A stretch of 64,000 bases of DNA from Pirellula sp. SH-Sr6A. Lineage in GTDB: Bacteria > Planctomycetota > Planctomycetia > Pirellulales > Pirellulaceae. The DNA lies in assembly GCF_001610875.1 (NCBI RefSeq), contig NZ_CP011272.1, positions 4,817,988-4,881,987 of the forward strand. The letters run 5' to 3'. How positions within the stretch are numbered: position 1 is the stretch's first letter; each line of letters opens with the position of its first letter. Under the pieces are notes generated by a model. The model was not told the DNA's origin. It made no database searches and saw nothing but the letters and a program-made list of their open reading frames with translations. Shown here in pieces: positions 1 through 9,220 of the stretch. The position numbers and the translations under genes were made by a program.

Positions 1-332
1 CCTTGCACGAACTGGCGCATGCGTATCACTTTCGATTCCTTCCAAAGGGATTTCAAAACGAAGAGATCCAAAATGCATTCCTGCATGCCAAGAAGCTCGG
101 TATCTACGAACGCGTTGAGCGATCCTTCGGGAATGATTCTCCCAACACGTTCGAACGCGCGTACGGAATGAACAACGCCATGGAGTACTTTGCCGAAACC
201 ACCGAAGCCTATTTTTCTCGCAATGACTTCTTCCCGTTCACGCGAGAGGAACTTCAAAAGCATGACCCCGCCATGTACTCGTTACTCGAGAATCTCTGGG
301 GGGTTCGCGCCGCCTCTCCCAGTTCGCCGTAA
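1..332 (+). CDS. C-terminal part of a zinc metallopeptidase (anthrax lethal-factor-like fold)
   Basis: The gene begins before the window; only the last ~110 codons are visible. The visible part opens with the zinc-binding motif HELAH and further on carries NAMEYFAETTEAYF, where the glutamate of EYFAE fits the third zinc ligand of lethal-factor-type metallopeptidases. The ending, with DP..YSLLENLWG, is also typical of secreted planctomycete members of this family. Substrate and localisation cannot be read, because the N-terminus with any signal peptide lies outside the window. The family call rests on the HExxH and EYFAE motifs together; a related DUF family with the same fold is possible. Confidence 0.6.
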   Translation, partial: LHELAHAYHFRFLPKGFQNEEIQNAFLHAKKLGIYERVERSFGNDSPNTFERAYGMNNAMEYFAETTEAYFSRNDFFPFTREELQKHDPAMYSLLENLWGVRAASPSSP

Positions 333-356
333 CCCATCACTCACACTCTTCATCCG

Positions 357-1403
357 ATGAAAACCCCTTCGTTCGTCCATGCCTGCAGCCTTATTACATG
401 CCTGCTTCTTCCCACGCTCGCGTCCGCGCAACCAGCCACCGATTCCGATCTTTGGCTAACCTATCCGGGTTCCAATGGCCCAGGCAAGGGAAAACGCATC
501 GTGCTTATTGCAGCGGAGCAAGAGTACCGATGCGAGCAGTCCATGCCGATGCTGGCGAAGATCCTTTCTTCGCATCACGGTTTCGACTGCACCGTACTCT
601 TTGGAGTCAATGATCGCGGTGAAGTCGACCCGACCTTGCCTGTCTATCCCGAAAAAGGAAAAGAGTCCGGTTTCCAGGAACATCGCATCCCTGGCTTGGA
701 ACACCTAGCGACCGCGGATCTAGTTATCTTCTTCACTCGACTCCTAACACTACCGCCAAGCGAGCTTCAGCATATCGTTGAGTATGTTGATTCGGGAAAA
801 CCATTCATCGCATTGCGTACGGCCAATCACGGATTTCGCGGTCCACTCCCTTACAAGATCGATGGAAAGCAAGTCCGATGGGGAGAGGATATCCTCGGTG
901 GTACCTTTCTCAATCACCATGGACGATGGCATGCCGACTCCACGCGTGGCTTCTTCGATAAAGACCACTCGCAACATCCCATTCTCACGGGTGTCTCAGA
1001 AATTTGGGGGGATTCGGATGTTTACCGCACCTACAAAGAAGGAACGAGCCTGCCCACAGCTTGCTCAGCTCTCGTTTGGGGACAACCCTTGATGGGCCGC
1101 AAACCCGAAGACGCTCCCAATGAGAAACTAGAACCTCTTCCCGTCGCATGGGTTAAACCCTGGAAGACGAGCACGGGAAACAATGCGAGGGTTTTCCATT
1201 GCACCATGGGGAGCGGCATGGACTTGAAAAATGACGGACTTCGCCGCTTGATCGTCAATGCAATCTACTGGGGACTCCAAATGGAAAATTCCATTTCCGC
1301 GACTCGCAGCGTCGACATCGTAGGTTCCTACCAGCCCCTGGAGAGCGGATTCAATTACAAAGAGTTGGGCGTGCAACCTCGCCCCGTTTCCTATTACAAG
1401 TAA
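357..1403 (+). CDS. Secreted ThuA domain protein
   Basis: This 348-residue protein has a clear signal peptide (hydrophobic stretch to about residue 24, ending ASAQ) followed by a ThuA-like domain with the class I glutamine amidotransferase fold, about residues 45-310. The core shows alternating strands such as KRIVLIAAEQEY and ADLVIFFTRLL and the conserved WGEDILGGTFLNHHG region. ThuA was named for trehalose utilisation, but the enzymatic role of secreted planctomycete members is unknown; they sit with sugar-oxidation and cytochrome genes. It starts 25 bp after the preceding stop and lies 45 bp before the cytochrome gene, so the three genes from here to 7215 probably form one operon. Confidence 0.82.
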   Translation: MKTPSFVHACSLITCLLLPTLASAQPATDSDLWLTYPGSNGPGKGKRIVLIAAEQEYRCEQSMPMLAKILSSHHGFDCTVLFGVNDRGEVDPTLPVYPEKGKESGFQEHRIPGLEHLATADLVIFFTRLLTLPPSELQHIVEYVDSGKPFIALRTANHGFRGPLPYKIDGKQVRWGEDILGGTFLNHHGRWHADSTRGFFDKDHSQHPILTGVSEIWGDSDVYRTYKEGTSLPTACSALVWGQPLMGRKPEDAPNEKLEPLPVAWVKPWKTSTGNNARVFHCTMGSGMDLKNDGLRRLIVNAIYWGLQMENSISATRSVDIVGSYQPLESGFNYKELGVQPRPVSYYK

Positions 1404-1448
1404 AGATTCCAATTCCATGATCTCTAACAAATACGTCAAGCAACCATC

Positions 1449-3848
1449 ATGAGACTTTGGATGTGGATCGCGTGCACCTACGCATGCATGAGCGCCTTGG
1501 TACGGGCAGGGGACCCTTCGCTGCCGGGGCACCATCCCTTAACCCAATCCCAAGCGGGAAGTGTTCTGATTTCCGAACTCCGCTGTGCCGCTTGCCACTC
1601 GGGTGCACCGGATAGTTCACTACCGGAGAAGACCGCCCCGGACTTATCGCAAGTCGGAGGCCGGATCCGACCCGAGTATCTGCGTCGCTTTTTGGAGTCA
1701 CCTCGATCGGCACATCCTGGGACGACGATGCCGGATCTGCTGGCGTCGAAACCAGAATCGGATCGACGAAAAATTGCGGAAGCGCTCACCCATTTTCTGG
1801 TCGCTCAATCCAAACCCATAGCCGCTAAGGCCTCGACCGCAAATCCGGACAAGGAATCCGGCAAATCGCTCTTCCATTCCGTTGGGTGTGTCGCATGCCA
1901 TGGCCCTCAAGATGCCGAACTTGCGGAGAACCCAAATCGCAATCTCCCGGAGGAAGAGGAAGACGAGGAAGAAGATCCAGTGCTCGCAGCAAGGAAAAAG
2001 ATCAAACCCAATGCGTTCCCGCTCGGGCATGTCGCCCAGAAATACAGTTTGAAATCGCTGCAAGCATTTCTGTTTCAGCCCTTGCTCGTCCGAAGCTCGG
2101 GCCGCATGCCTGACATGAAGCTGACCGAAGACGAGGCGATGGCGATCGCGAGTTATCTCACCGCTGAAAAGGAGGAATCGGATGCGTTGTTGGTACCCTC
2201 TGCATCCCTCGTCACCGCAGGGAAGGAATACTTCCAGTCCCTCCGTTGCACGGCATGCCATGCTTTGCCAAACATGGAACCCAGTGATTTAGTGGGATCG
2301 CTCCAGTCGGCCGATCTATCGGAAGGATGTTTATCGACAAGCCGTGATGGAAGTACAATGAAACAGATTCCTCTATTCGGCCTGACATCCGAACAACGGA
2401 CTGCGATGGTGGCGGCACTTCGCGATAAAGGGCCAGTCGATACGGAGCAGATTGCGATCGCAAAGAATCTCACTGCATTCCGCTGCATCGATTGCCATGT
2501 TCGCGATGGCTACGGCGGTGTTCACGATGCGCACAATGGATTCTTCAAAGGGAGTGAACTGAATTTAGGGGACGATGGACGCATTCCACCACCTCTTACC
2601 TTGGTAGGAGCCAAGCTTCAACCAGCGTGGATGAAGAAGGTTCTCTTCGACGGCGAAAGCGTTCGTTCCTACATGAGCACTCGAATGCCACAGTACGGAG
2701 ATCGCAATCTCTCTCACCTGCCTGGTCTTTTCCGGCGAGTCGATATGTTGGATGGCCCGGAACTGAAAATACCGAAGCCGGAGAACCGCGAGGAATCGGA
2801 GCGGGAAAAGGAAAAAATCGTCCGGGCTGCAGGGTGCGAACTGCTGGGAGACAAGGGAGCCAATTGCGTTGCCTGCCACCGATTCAACGGTAAAGCCGCC
2901 AATGTCAATCAAGGGATCGATCTGTTGACCAGTTACGAGCGTCTGCAGCCAGAGTGGTTTTATCGGTATGTAAAGAATCCAGGATCCTTTCGACCTCGCA
3001 CGGTTATGCCTACCGCTTGGCCTGATGGGAAAGCGATCTACACCCATATTTTGGATGGAGACACCGACCGACAGATCGAGGCAATCTGGTATTACCTTTC
3101 CCTGGGTACATCCGCTGCCGACCCGAGTGGAGTGCGAGCGCAGAACACGAAGCTGCAAGTCAACGATGTCGCGCAGATTCACCGAGGACGAAGCCGAATT
3201 GCGGGCTTTCGGGGTATTGCAGTCGGGCTACCGGAGAAAATCCACTACGCATTCAATGCAGAAACCGGGACGCTATCCGCCATCTGGACTGGTGACTTCG
3301 TGAACGTGAACTGGAGTGGACAAGGTTCTGGTGACTTCAATCCAGCAAGCGAACCGATTGCATTCGCGCAAGATGTTTCGTTTGCATCTCTTTCCGATGC
3401 GAAAGCGTCTTGGCCGTCGCTGCCGTTGATGAGCAAAGAAACACCAACGAACCCGGATCCTCTCTACCCGAAAAATGTCGGTTACCAATTCCGCGGTTAT
3501 TTTCTCGACGAAGCTTTTATACCAACGTTTCAGTATCGAAGCGGGAATATCCGCATCGACGATCGCTCTCATGCTATCTCGAACGAAGACAAACTCGTCC
3601 TCCACCGAGTCATGCAATTTGAATCGGAGAGTCCCCAAACCATTTGGTTCCGGGTATGGGCAGGTCCCCTCGAACGGGAGTCGGATTCTGTGTTTCGAAA
3701 TGAACAAATCCGAATCACCATACCGGAGGTCGAAACAGTGATGAGAGGTGACTCAAGCCAGCTCTCGCGTCAAGAACTGTTGCTTCGATTGAAAATCCCA
3801 CAAGGCAAGTCAACACTGGAGATTCAGTATGAACCGATCAAAAAGTAA
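1449..3848 (+). CDS. Secreted pentaheme c-type cytochrome protein
   Basis: The protein has 799 residues and a signal peptide (MRLWMWIACTYACMSALVRAG). Five covalent heme motifs are visible: CAACH at residue 46, CVACH at 147, CTACH at 267, CIDCH at 346 and CVACH at 473. An acidic low-complexity patch (PEEEEDEEEDP) follows the second heme. After the last heme there is a ~250-residue beta-rich domain without a recognisable catalytic motif. Such proteins occur in Planctomycetes next to sugar-dehydrogenase-like propellers, where they probably accept electrons in the periplasm. The 3' end overlaps the next gene by 20 bp, which supports co-translation. Heme binding is clear; the redox partner is inferred. 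Confidence 0.85.
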   Translation: MRLWMWIACTYACMSALVRAGDPSLPGHHPLTQSQAGSVLISELRCAACHSGAPDSSLPEKTAPDLSQVGGRIRPEYLRRFLESPRSAHPGTTMPDLLASKPESDRRKIAEALTHFLVAQSKPIAAKASTANPDKESGKSLFHSVGCVACHGPQDAELAENPNRNLPEEEEDEEEDPVLAARKKIKPNAFPLGHVAQKYSLKSLQAFLFQPLLVRSSGRMPDMKLTEDEAMAIASYLTAEKEESDALLVPSASLVTAGKEYFQSLRCTACHALPNMEPSDLVGSLQSADLSEGCLSTSRDGSTMKQIPLFGLTSEQRTAMVAALRDKGPVDTEQIAIAKNLTAFRCIDCHVRDGYGGVHDAHNGFFKGSELNLGDDGRIPPPLTLVGAKLQPAWMKKVLFDGESVRSYMSTRMPQYGDRNLSHLPGLFRRVDMLDGPELKIPKPENREESEREKEKIVRAAGCELLGDKGANCVACHRFNGKAANVNQGIDLLTSYERLQPEWFYRYVKNPGSFRPRTVMPTAWPDGKAIYTHILDGDTDRQIEAIWYYLSLGTSAADPSGVRAQNTKLQVNDVAQIHRGRSRIAGFRGIAVGLPEKIHYAFNAETGTLSAIWTGDFVNVNWSGQGSGDFNPASEPIAFAQDVSFASLSDAKASWPSLPLMSKETPTNPDPLYPKNVGYQFRGYFLDEAFIPTFQYRSGNIRIDDRSHAISNEDKLVLHRVMQFESESPQTIWFRVWAGPLERESDSVFRNEQIRITIPEVETVMRGDSSQLSRQELLLRLKIPQGKSTLEIQYEPIKK

Positions 3849-6800
3849 ATGCTGGATCGCCAATGCTTGTTGTTGGTTCGCTCCAATCATCCCCTTGGCC
3901 GTATTCATAGTTTGTATATTCATGCCGCACTCTCTCCTGGCAGAGGATGTCGGCGAACGCTGGGGAACCGAAGAGCGAGAGCGCGAGTACTATCCCATCG
4001 TTAACATTCCAATGCCCAAAGATGCGGTCATTGAAGCCGGCGCTTTTGCTACTCTTCCCGATGGTCGAATAGCGGTAGGAACTCGTCATGGAGAGATTTA
4101 CTTTCTGGACGGGATCGACGCCAAAAAGCCCAATCCAACCTATCATCGCTTCGCGACTGGGCTAGACGAGATCTTTGGACTCGCTTGGGAAAAGGATTCC
4201 CTTCGAGTAACACAAAGTTGCGAGTTGACTCGAGTTCGCGACACAAACGGAGATGGCGTTGCCGATCGGTTCGAGACTTTGTCGGACGATTGGGGATATG
4301 CGAATTATCACGAGTACGCATTTGGCTCCCAGGTGGATCGTGAGGGGAATCAGTTTGTGGCGCTGGGGCTATCGGCGTCCTATCATTCCCACGCTTGGAA
4401 TCGTGGATTCATCATGAAGGTAGCGCCCGATGGCAAGACGACCGCGTTTGCAAGCGGGCTTCGTAGCCCTGGTGGTATTGGGTTCGATGAACATGACGCA
4501 CTCTTCTACGTGGAAAGCCAAGGACCTTGGAACTGCTCCTGTAGCTTGAAGGCGGTTGCTCCGCAAAGCTTCCACGGGCACCCCGCTAGCTTCCATTGGT
4601 ATCCCTACTCGCCCGAGTTAGGGCCGATTCCGGAGATGCCGAAACCGGGAAGCCGAATTGTCTTGGAAAAGAAACGGATCAAGCAACTAACGCCCTACGC
4701 TGTCATCTTTCCGTACGTACGAATGGGTCGATCGATCACGGCATTCAGCGTCGATCGAACCGGTGGGAAGTTTGGTCCTTTTGAGAACCAAATGTTCCTC
4801 GGTGATTACACGCAATCCATCTTGATGCGTGCGACCACCGAGCAGGTGAACGGCGTTTGGCAAGGAGCTTGCTATCCGTTTCGCGAAGGAATCTCGACCG
4901 GCATTCTCAATGTGGAGTTTACGCCGGAAGGAAATCTGGTTTCCGGGGGAACCAATCGCGGGTGGCCCGTGCGAGGCATTAAGCCGTTTGCGCTCGAACG
5001 TGTGGAATGGAGCGGCAAAATGCCGTTCGAGATCAACCGCATTACCATCGAACCGGATGGCTTTCAAATCACATTTACGAAGCCTGTCGAACCCGTGACT
5101 GGCAGTTCTCCAGCATCGTATTCTATTTCGGCCTTCACCCATCCTTACCATGGAGCCTATGGAGGACCGGAGATCGAGAAAAAGTCTCCTGCAGTCAAGA
5201 AGGTCGTGCTCGCACCCGATGGTCTTTCTGCCAAGATCTCGCTGGAAGAACTGGAGCAGGGGTTTGTGTACGAGTTCGACTTGGTCCGATTGCGTTCGCG
5301 AGACAGCGAAGAACTGCTGCACCGCAACGCCTTTTATACGGTCAACGAAGTACCTGCAAAGCGAAACGTCCTCGTGTCGACCAAGGCAATCGATGAGAAT
5401 CCATTGGTTCCAGGTGAAGACCGAATCGATACGCCGGACATTTCCGATGGCCTTTGTGTTCACAACCTCTTTCAATCCAACATGGTGGTTCAACGAGATA
5501 GGCCGATTCCCGTTTGGGGATGGGCTTCACCTGGCGAACAAGTCACTGTGACCTTGGGCGAGGAGTCGCGGGTGATCAAGGCAGCGGCCGACCGGACTTG
5601 GAAAGTGGAGTTCTCTCCCATGCCAGCCAGCACCAATCCACGATCGATCGTGGTCCAGGGCAAAGATGCAAAGATCGAACTGACCAATATTCTCGTCGGT
5701 GATGTCTGGCTTCTCGGTGGCCAAAGCAATATGGAGTTCGAACTCCATAAAGTGGAGGAGGGACCGCTCGAAATCCTCTCTGCCAACTTCGACCAGATTC
5801 GACTCTTCACAGTCCCCCAATTGAACGGACCAGAAACGAAGACATCTTTTCCACGTCAGTACCAATGGAATGACTTCTTCAGCCAGCACTTTCGACAAGG
5901 ATATTGGGATGTATGTACCCCTGAGTCTGTGCGCGACATGTCTGGAATCGGATACGTGTTTGGTCGTCGGATCCACATGGCGACCCGGGTACCGATCGGG
6001 ATCATGGATGTCTCTCGAGGAGGTACCACTCTGGCAGCTTGGACACCGATTGAGGTACTGACGAAGATCAATTCGCCTGAACTGCAAAGCACCTTGTTGG
6101 ATTGGGACACGCGAGTGGCTGAGTTCGATCCGCAGAAGGATCTGGAACGACGGATCAAGCAATTTGATGAACGGGAAGCGAACTTAAAAGCGCAGGGGAA
6201 ACCTATCCCCAAGAATCGCAAACGGCCGAATGAGTTGCTTCCGGGCCCAGCAGTCGACATGAATCGACCGGGGAATCTTTTTGCGGGTACGATTTCGACC
6301 ATCGCAGGACTGCCCGTCAAAGGGGCCATTTGGCATCAAGGCTACAACGACGCTTTGCAACCCAACGGACACAAACTGTATGCCGCTGTCTTTCCTGAAA
6401 TGATCAAGGCATGGCGTTCCGTATTGAATGATCCCAACATGCCGTTCGGTATCATTACCCAGGAAACGCAAGATCAGCCGCAAACACTAGAGAACTTTCT
6501 ACCACCTATGGTGGATGAAGGTGTCTACATTCGCGAAGTCCACTACCAAACCTTCCTCAAGCTTCGCGACCAGGGTGACAAGAATATTGGGTATGCCAGT
6601 AGCTTCGATCAACATCGCGCTTGGTACCATCCACAGATCAAAGTTCCGGTCGGCGAGCGGATTGCGAAATGGGCGTTAGCGACGCAGTACGGCAAGTCGA
6701 TACGATGGCTTCCACCGCAATTGCAGGAGTGCAAGATTGAGCCGGGGAAGATAACCTTGAAGCTCGATACTTGGGCGATCCCCTTTCACGATGGTCCGAT

Positions 6801-7215
6801 TCAAGGGTTCGCGATCGCCGGTAAGGATGGTCGCTTTCAGCCTGCCAAGGCGGTGTGGTTGGACAAGAACGAAGGGAAGGGAGAACCGAATTGGGAGCGT
6901 TCCACTATCGTCCTTTCCAGCGAACTGGTTCCCGAACCGATTTACTTCCGCTACGCGTGGGCTCGCAATCCATTGGAGAATTTGAAGTCGTCGGAGAATG
7001 CGGGACTCCCCTTCGATACACAGCGCAACGATTCATTCTCGCTCGCCGATATGGTCGAGATCTATACCGGAAAGAAAACGACAACACCTGGCGTGATCAG
7101 CCCCAAAGAGTCTCGTGAGCTTGTTCAAGCCCTCCAAGCGGAAGATAAAAAACGTCGATTCTTCGAAGCGAGAAAACTACTAGACGAGAAGTCTGGTTTT
7201 AGTTCTGGACGGTGA
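3829..7215 (+). CDS. Beta-propeller (sugar-dehydrogenase-like) fused to sialate O-acetylesterase
   Basis: This 1128-residue protein starts with an uncleaved anchor or signal segment (about residues 14-35). Residues ~60-420 resemble the NHL/PQQ-type propeller of planctomycete membrane-bound dehydrogenases (LPDGRIAVGTRHGEIYFLDG, DTNGDGVADRFETLSDDWG, GLRSPGGIGFDEHD). Residues ~545-1085 are a SASA esterase domain with the nucleophile motif GGQSNM (Ser633), WHQGYND in the middle and a late SFDQHRAWYHPQ segment containing the probable catalytic His. SASA enzymes remove O-acetyl groups from sialic acids or other acetylated glycans. The two activities on one chain, after ThuA and a pentaheme cytochrome, suggest deacetylation and oxidation of acetylated sugars in the periplasm. 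The reading frame is continuous, so the fusion is not an annotation artefact. Confidence 0.82.
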   Translation: MNRSKSKCWIANACCWFAPIIPLAVFIVCIFMPHSLLAEDVGERWGTEEREREYYPIVNIPMPKDAVIEAGAFATLPDGRIAVGTRHGEIYFLDGIDAKKPNPTYHRFATGLDEIFGLAWEKDSLRVTQSCELTRVRDTNGDGVADRFETLSDDWGYANYHEYAFGSQVDREGNQFVALGLSASYHSHAWNRGFIMKVAPDGKTTAFASGLRSPGGIGFDEHDALFYVESQGPWNCSCSLKAVAPQSFHGHPASFHWYPYSPELGPIPEMPKPGSRIVLEKKRIKQLTPYAVIFPYVRMGRSITAFSVDRTGGKFGPFENQMFLGDYTQSILMRATTEQVNGVWQGACYPFREGISTGILNVEFTPEGNLVSGGTNRGWPVRGIKPFALERVEWSGKMPFEINRITIEPDGFQITFTKPVEPVTGSSPASYSISAFTHPYHGAYGGPEIEKKSPAVKKVVLAPDGLSAKISLEELEQGFVYEFDLVRLRSRDSEELLHRNAFYTVNEVPAKRNVLVSTKAIDENPLVPGEDRIDTPDISDGLCVHNLFQSNMVVQRDRPIPVWGWASPGEQVTVTLGEESRVIKAAADRTWKVEFSPMPASTNPRSIVVQGKDAKIELTNILVGDVWLLGGQSNMEFELHKVEEGPLEILSANFDQIRLFTVPQLNGPETKTSFPRQYQWNDFFSQHFRQGYWDVCTPESVRDMSGIGYVFGRRIHMATRVPIGIMDVSRGGTTLAAWTPIEVLTKINSPELQSTLLDWDTRVAEFDPQKDLERRIKQFDEREANLKAQGKPIPKNRKRPNELLPGPAVDMNRPGNLFAGTISTIAGLPVKGAIWHQGYNDALQPNGHKLYAAVFPEMIKAWRSVLNDPNMPFGIITQETQDQPQTLENFLPPMVDEGVYIREVHYQTFLKLRDQGDKNIGYASSFDQHRAWYHPQIKVPVGERIAKWALATQYGKSIRWLPPQLQECKIEPGKITLKLDTWAIPFHDGPIQGFAIAGKDGRFQPAKAVWLDKNEGKGEPNWERSTIVLSSELVPEPIYFRYAWARNPLENLKSSENAGLPFDTQRNDSFSLADMVEIYTGKKTTTPGVISPKESRELVQALQAEDKKRRFFEARKLLDEKSGFSSGR

Positions 7216-7270
7216 CGGCAGAGAATAGCCGAGCGTTTCAACGGTGGGTTTTGAGTTCCCCAGATGTAAG

Positions 7271-7322
7271 AAGTCCCGATAGGGACGACAGACACTAACC
7301 CAGCACTTCAGTGCTGGGTTAG
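7271..7322 (+). repeat. Solitary REP-like double hairpin after the operon
   Basis: This lies 55 bp after the stop of the esterase fusion gene. It contains the small palindrome GTCCCGATAGGGAC, then a spacer, then CCCAGCACTTCAGTGCTGGG, a perfect hairpin with a 2-nt loop. The same module recurs at 7776-7827 and 8734-8785 and in reverse orientation at 8061-8112 and 9019-9070. Position and structure suit a REP-type element; it could also stabilise the 3' end of the operon transcript. Confidence 0.7.
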
Positions 7323-7336
7323 GAAATCGCGCTTAA

Positions 7337-8140
7337 AAGTCTTTAACATCCTCAGGTAGAGCACGACGACAACGACTTTCCCGAGATCCCCATCCTGGAC
7401 AATTACAGGTTAGCGAGGAAGGAACCAGGCAATTCTTTCGACATCTCACATTGATTTCCAGGCAATCGTGTGCTGCCGGACATGTGGTCGATAACCTATG
7501 ACTTCGCGACCAATCCACTCCTCGGATTACATGAGAGCAGAACACTAATCGTCGCTAATCAACACTAAAAAAAGGCAACAGGATTGTCTTGGTTTTGATT
7601 AGTGCGAATGAGTGGAAATTAGTGTTCCTGCGTTCTCAAGACGCTGAAATTCACATTCTAGCAATGTCCATGTTTGTTCTCTGACCGCTTGACCCATTTC
7701 TGCGGTTTCCCCTGGGTTGATGAGCAACCGTACATGCGGGGACTCCCAGTGTTATGAGGTTTCGGACAGGCTCTTAGTCCCGATAGGGACGGCAGACACT
7801 AGCCCAGCAATTCAGGGCTGGGTAAGGATCCCAAAGGCTCTTCAGTCCCGGCAGGGACGAAAGAACGCGTTGTGTGTTCGGACGAGTAATAATGTACTAC
7901 CGCGTAGCAATGCCACCGTCTCGATCCGGTCCCTGTTGCAAACGCGGTCGATGGAATGGGCAGGTCATGTTAACGAATCGATAACACGCAATTCATCGCG
8001 ACACCCGTTTGCCTCGTTGGGATTTCTTTCGTCCCTACCGGGACTTGGGCGACGCGGGCCCACCCAGCCTTGAAAGGCTGGGCTATTCTCTGCCGTCCCT
8101 ACCGGGACTAAGACAGACATTCGCACTTGGCAACGCCAAG
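7337..8140. repeat. Compound repeat unit 1 (~0.8 kb, BIME-like core)
   Basis: This non-coding stretch is repeated with high similarity about 954-958 bp further on. It contains, in order, a divergent leader (AAGTCTTTAACATCC), an ACTAAT palindrome (7540-7627), a REP module in + orientation (7776-7827), a short REP AGTCCCGGCAGGGAC (7844-7866), a ~155-bp spacer, the short REP inverted (8023-8045) and the REP module inverted (8061-8112). The nested inverted arrangement resembles a bacterial interspersed mosaic element. No convincing gene lies inside; the open frames are short, and read-through of the hairpins gives repeated peptides such as PGRDERNP. Confidence 0.75.
7540..7627. repeat. Imperfect palindrome of ACTAAT/ATTAGT motifs
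   Basis: The ends are perfect inverted repeats: GAACACTAAT at 7540 and ATTAGTGTTC ending at 7627. Inside, CTAATCAACACTAA and TTGATTAGTG add further pairing. A diverged copy lies at 8494-8585 in the second unit with the outer arms intact. It could be a structural RNA hairpin or a protein-binding site; nothing in the sequence decides. Confidence 0.6.
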
Positions 8141-8290
8141 GTGTGATTGCGTATCCATTTCGAGCCAAGCTCGAGAGTTTGACTAGGAACCGATCAAGAT
8201 TCAATTGCTCGTGGAATGCACCAATACTGGGGGCCGCGAGTGTTGCCCACCGGGATAGGTACTTGCCCGGTGGGGAAGACTAGTCCTTGA

Positions 8291-9098
8291 AAGTCTTTAA
8301 CATCCTCAGGTAAATCACGACGATAACGACTTTCCCGAGATCCGCATCCTGGACAATTACAGGATAGCTTGGAAGGAACCAGGCAATTCTTTCGTCATCT
8401 CACAGTGGTTTCCAGGTAATCGTGTGCTGCCGGACATGTGATCGACAACCCATGGCTTCGCGACCAATCAACTCCTCGGATTGCATGGGAGCAGAACACT
8501 AATCGTCGCTAATCAACACTAATAAGGAATATCAACAAGGTTGTCGCGGATTTTGATTAGTGTGAATCAGTGGAGATTAGTGTTCCTGCTTTCTCAAGAC
8601 GCTGAACATTTCATTCTAGCAATGCCCCTGTTTGTTCTCTGACCGCTTTCCCCAATTCTGCGGTTTCCCCTGGGTTGATGTGCAACCGTACATGCGGGGA
8701 CCCCCAGTGCAATGAGGTTTCGGACAGGCTCTCAGTCCCGATAGGGACGGCAGACAATAGCCCAGCACTTCAGTGCTGGGTAAGGATCCCAAAGGCTCTT
8801 CAGTCCCGGCAGGGACGAAAGAACGCGTTGTGTATTCGGACGAATAATAATGCACTACCGCGTAGCAATGCCATCGCCTCGATACGGTACCTGTTGCGAA
8901 CGCGGTCGATGGAATGGGCAGTTCATGTTAACGAATCGGTAACACGCAATTCATCGCGACACCCGTCTATCGCGATGGGATTTCTTTCGTCCCTACCGGG
9001 ACTTGGGCGACGCGGGCCCACCCAGCCTTGAAAGGCTGGGCTATTCTCTGCCGTCCCTACCGGGGCTAAGACAGGCATTCGCACTTGGCAACGCCAAG
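8291..9098. repeat. Compound repeat unit 2 (~0.8 kb, BIME-like core)
   Basis: This is the second copy of the unit at 7337-8140, in the same orientation, with scattered substitutions and small indels. The REP modules lie at 8734-8785 (+) and 9019-9070 (inverted), with the short REPs at 8802-8824 (+) and 8981-9003 (inverted). The stems are conserved while loop bases differ (CCCAGCAATTCAGGGCTGGG in unit 1, CCCAGCACTTCAGTGCTGGG here). Together with unit 1 it fills most of the gene-free stretch 7216-9220. Between the units (8141-8290) no feature is visible. Confidence 0.75.
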
Positions 9099-9220
9099 GC
9101 GTATATGTGTAAGCATGTTGAGCTAACTGCACTTTAGGAAATGATTTGAGACCAAGTCACTTGGCTGCAATACAAACGCTGAACGATTGTAGTCAAAGCA
9201 GCTATCACGAAGGATAGGCT

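Noticed and set aside
8616-9132. Short frames in both strands of the compound repeats (for example 8675-9031 and 8923-9132)
   Set aside because: Their peptides are translations of the palindromic modules and recur identically in the other repeat unit; no coding signal is present.
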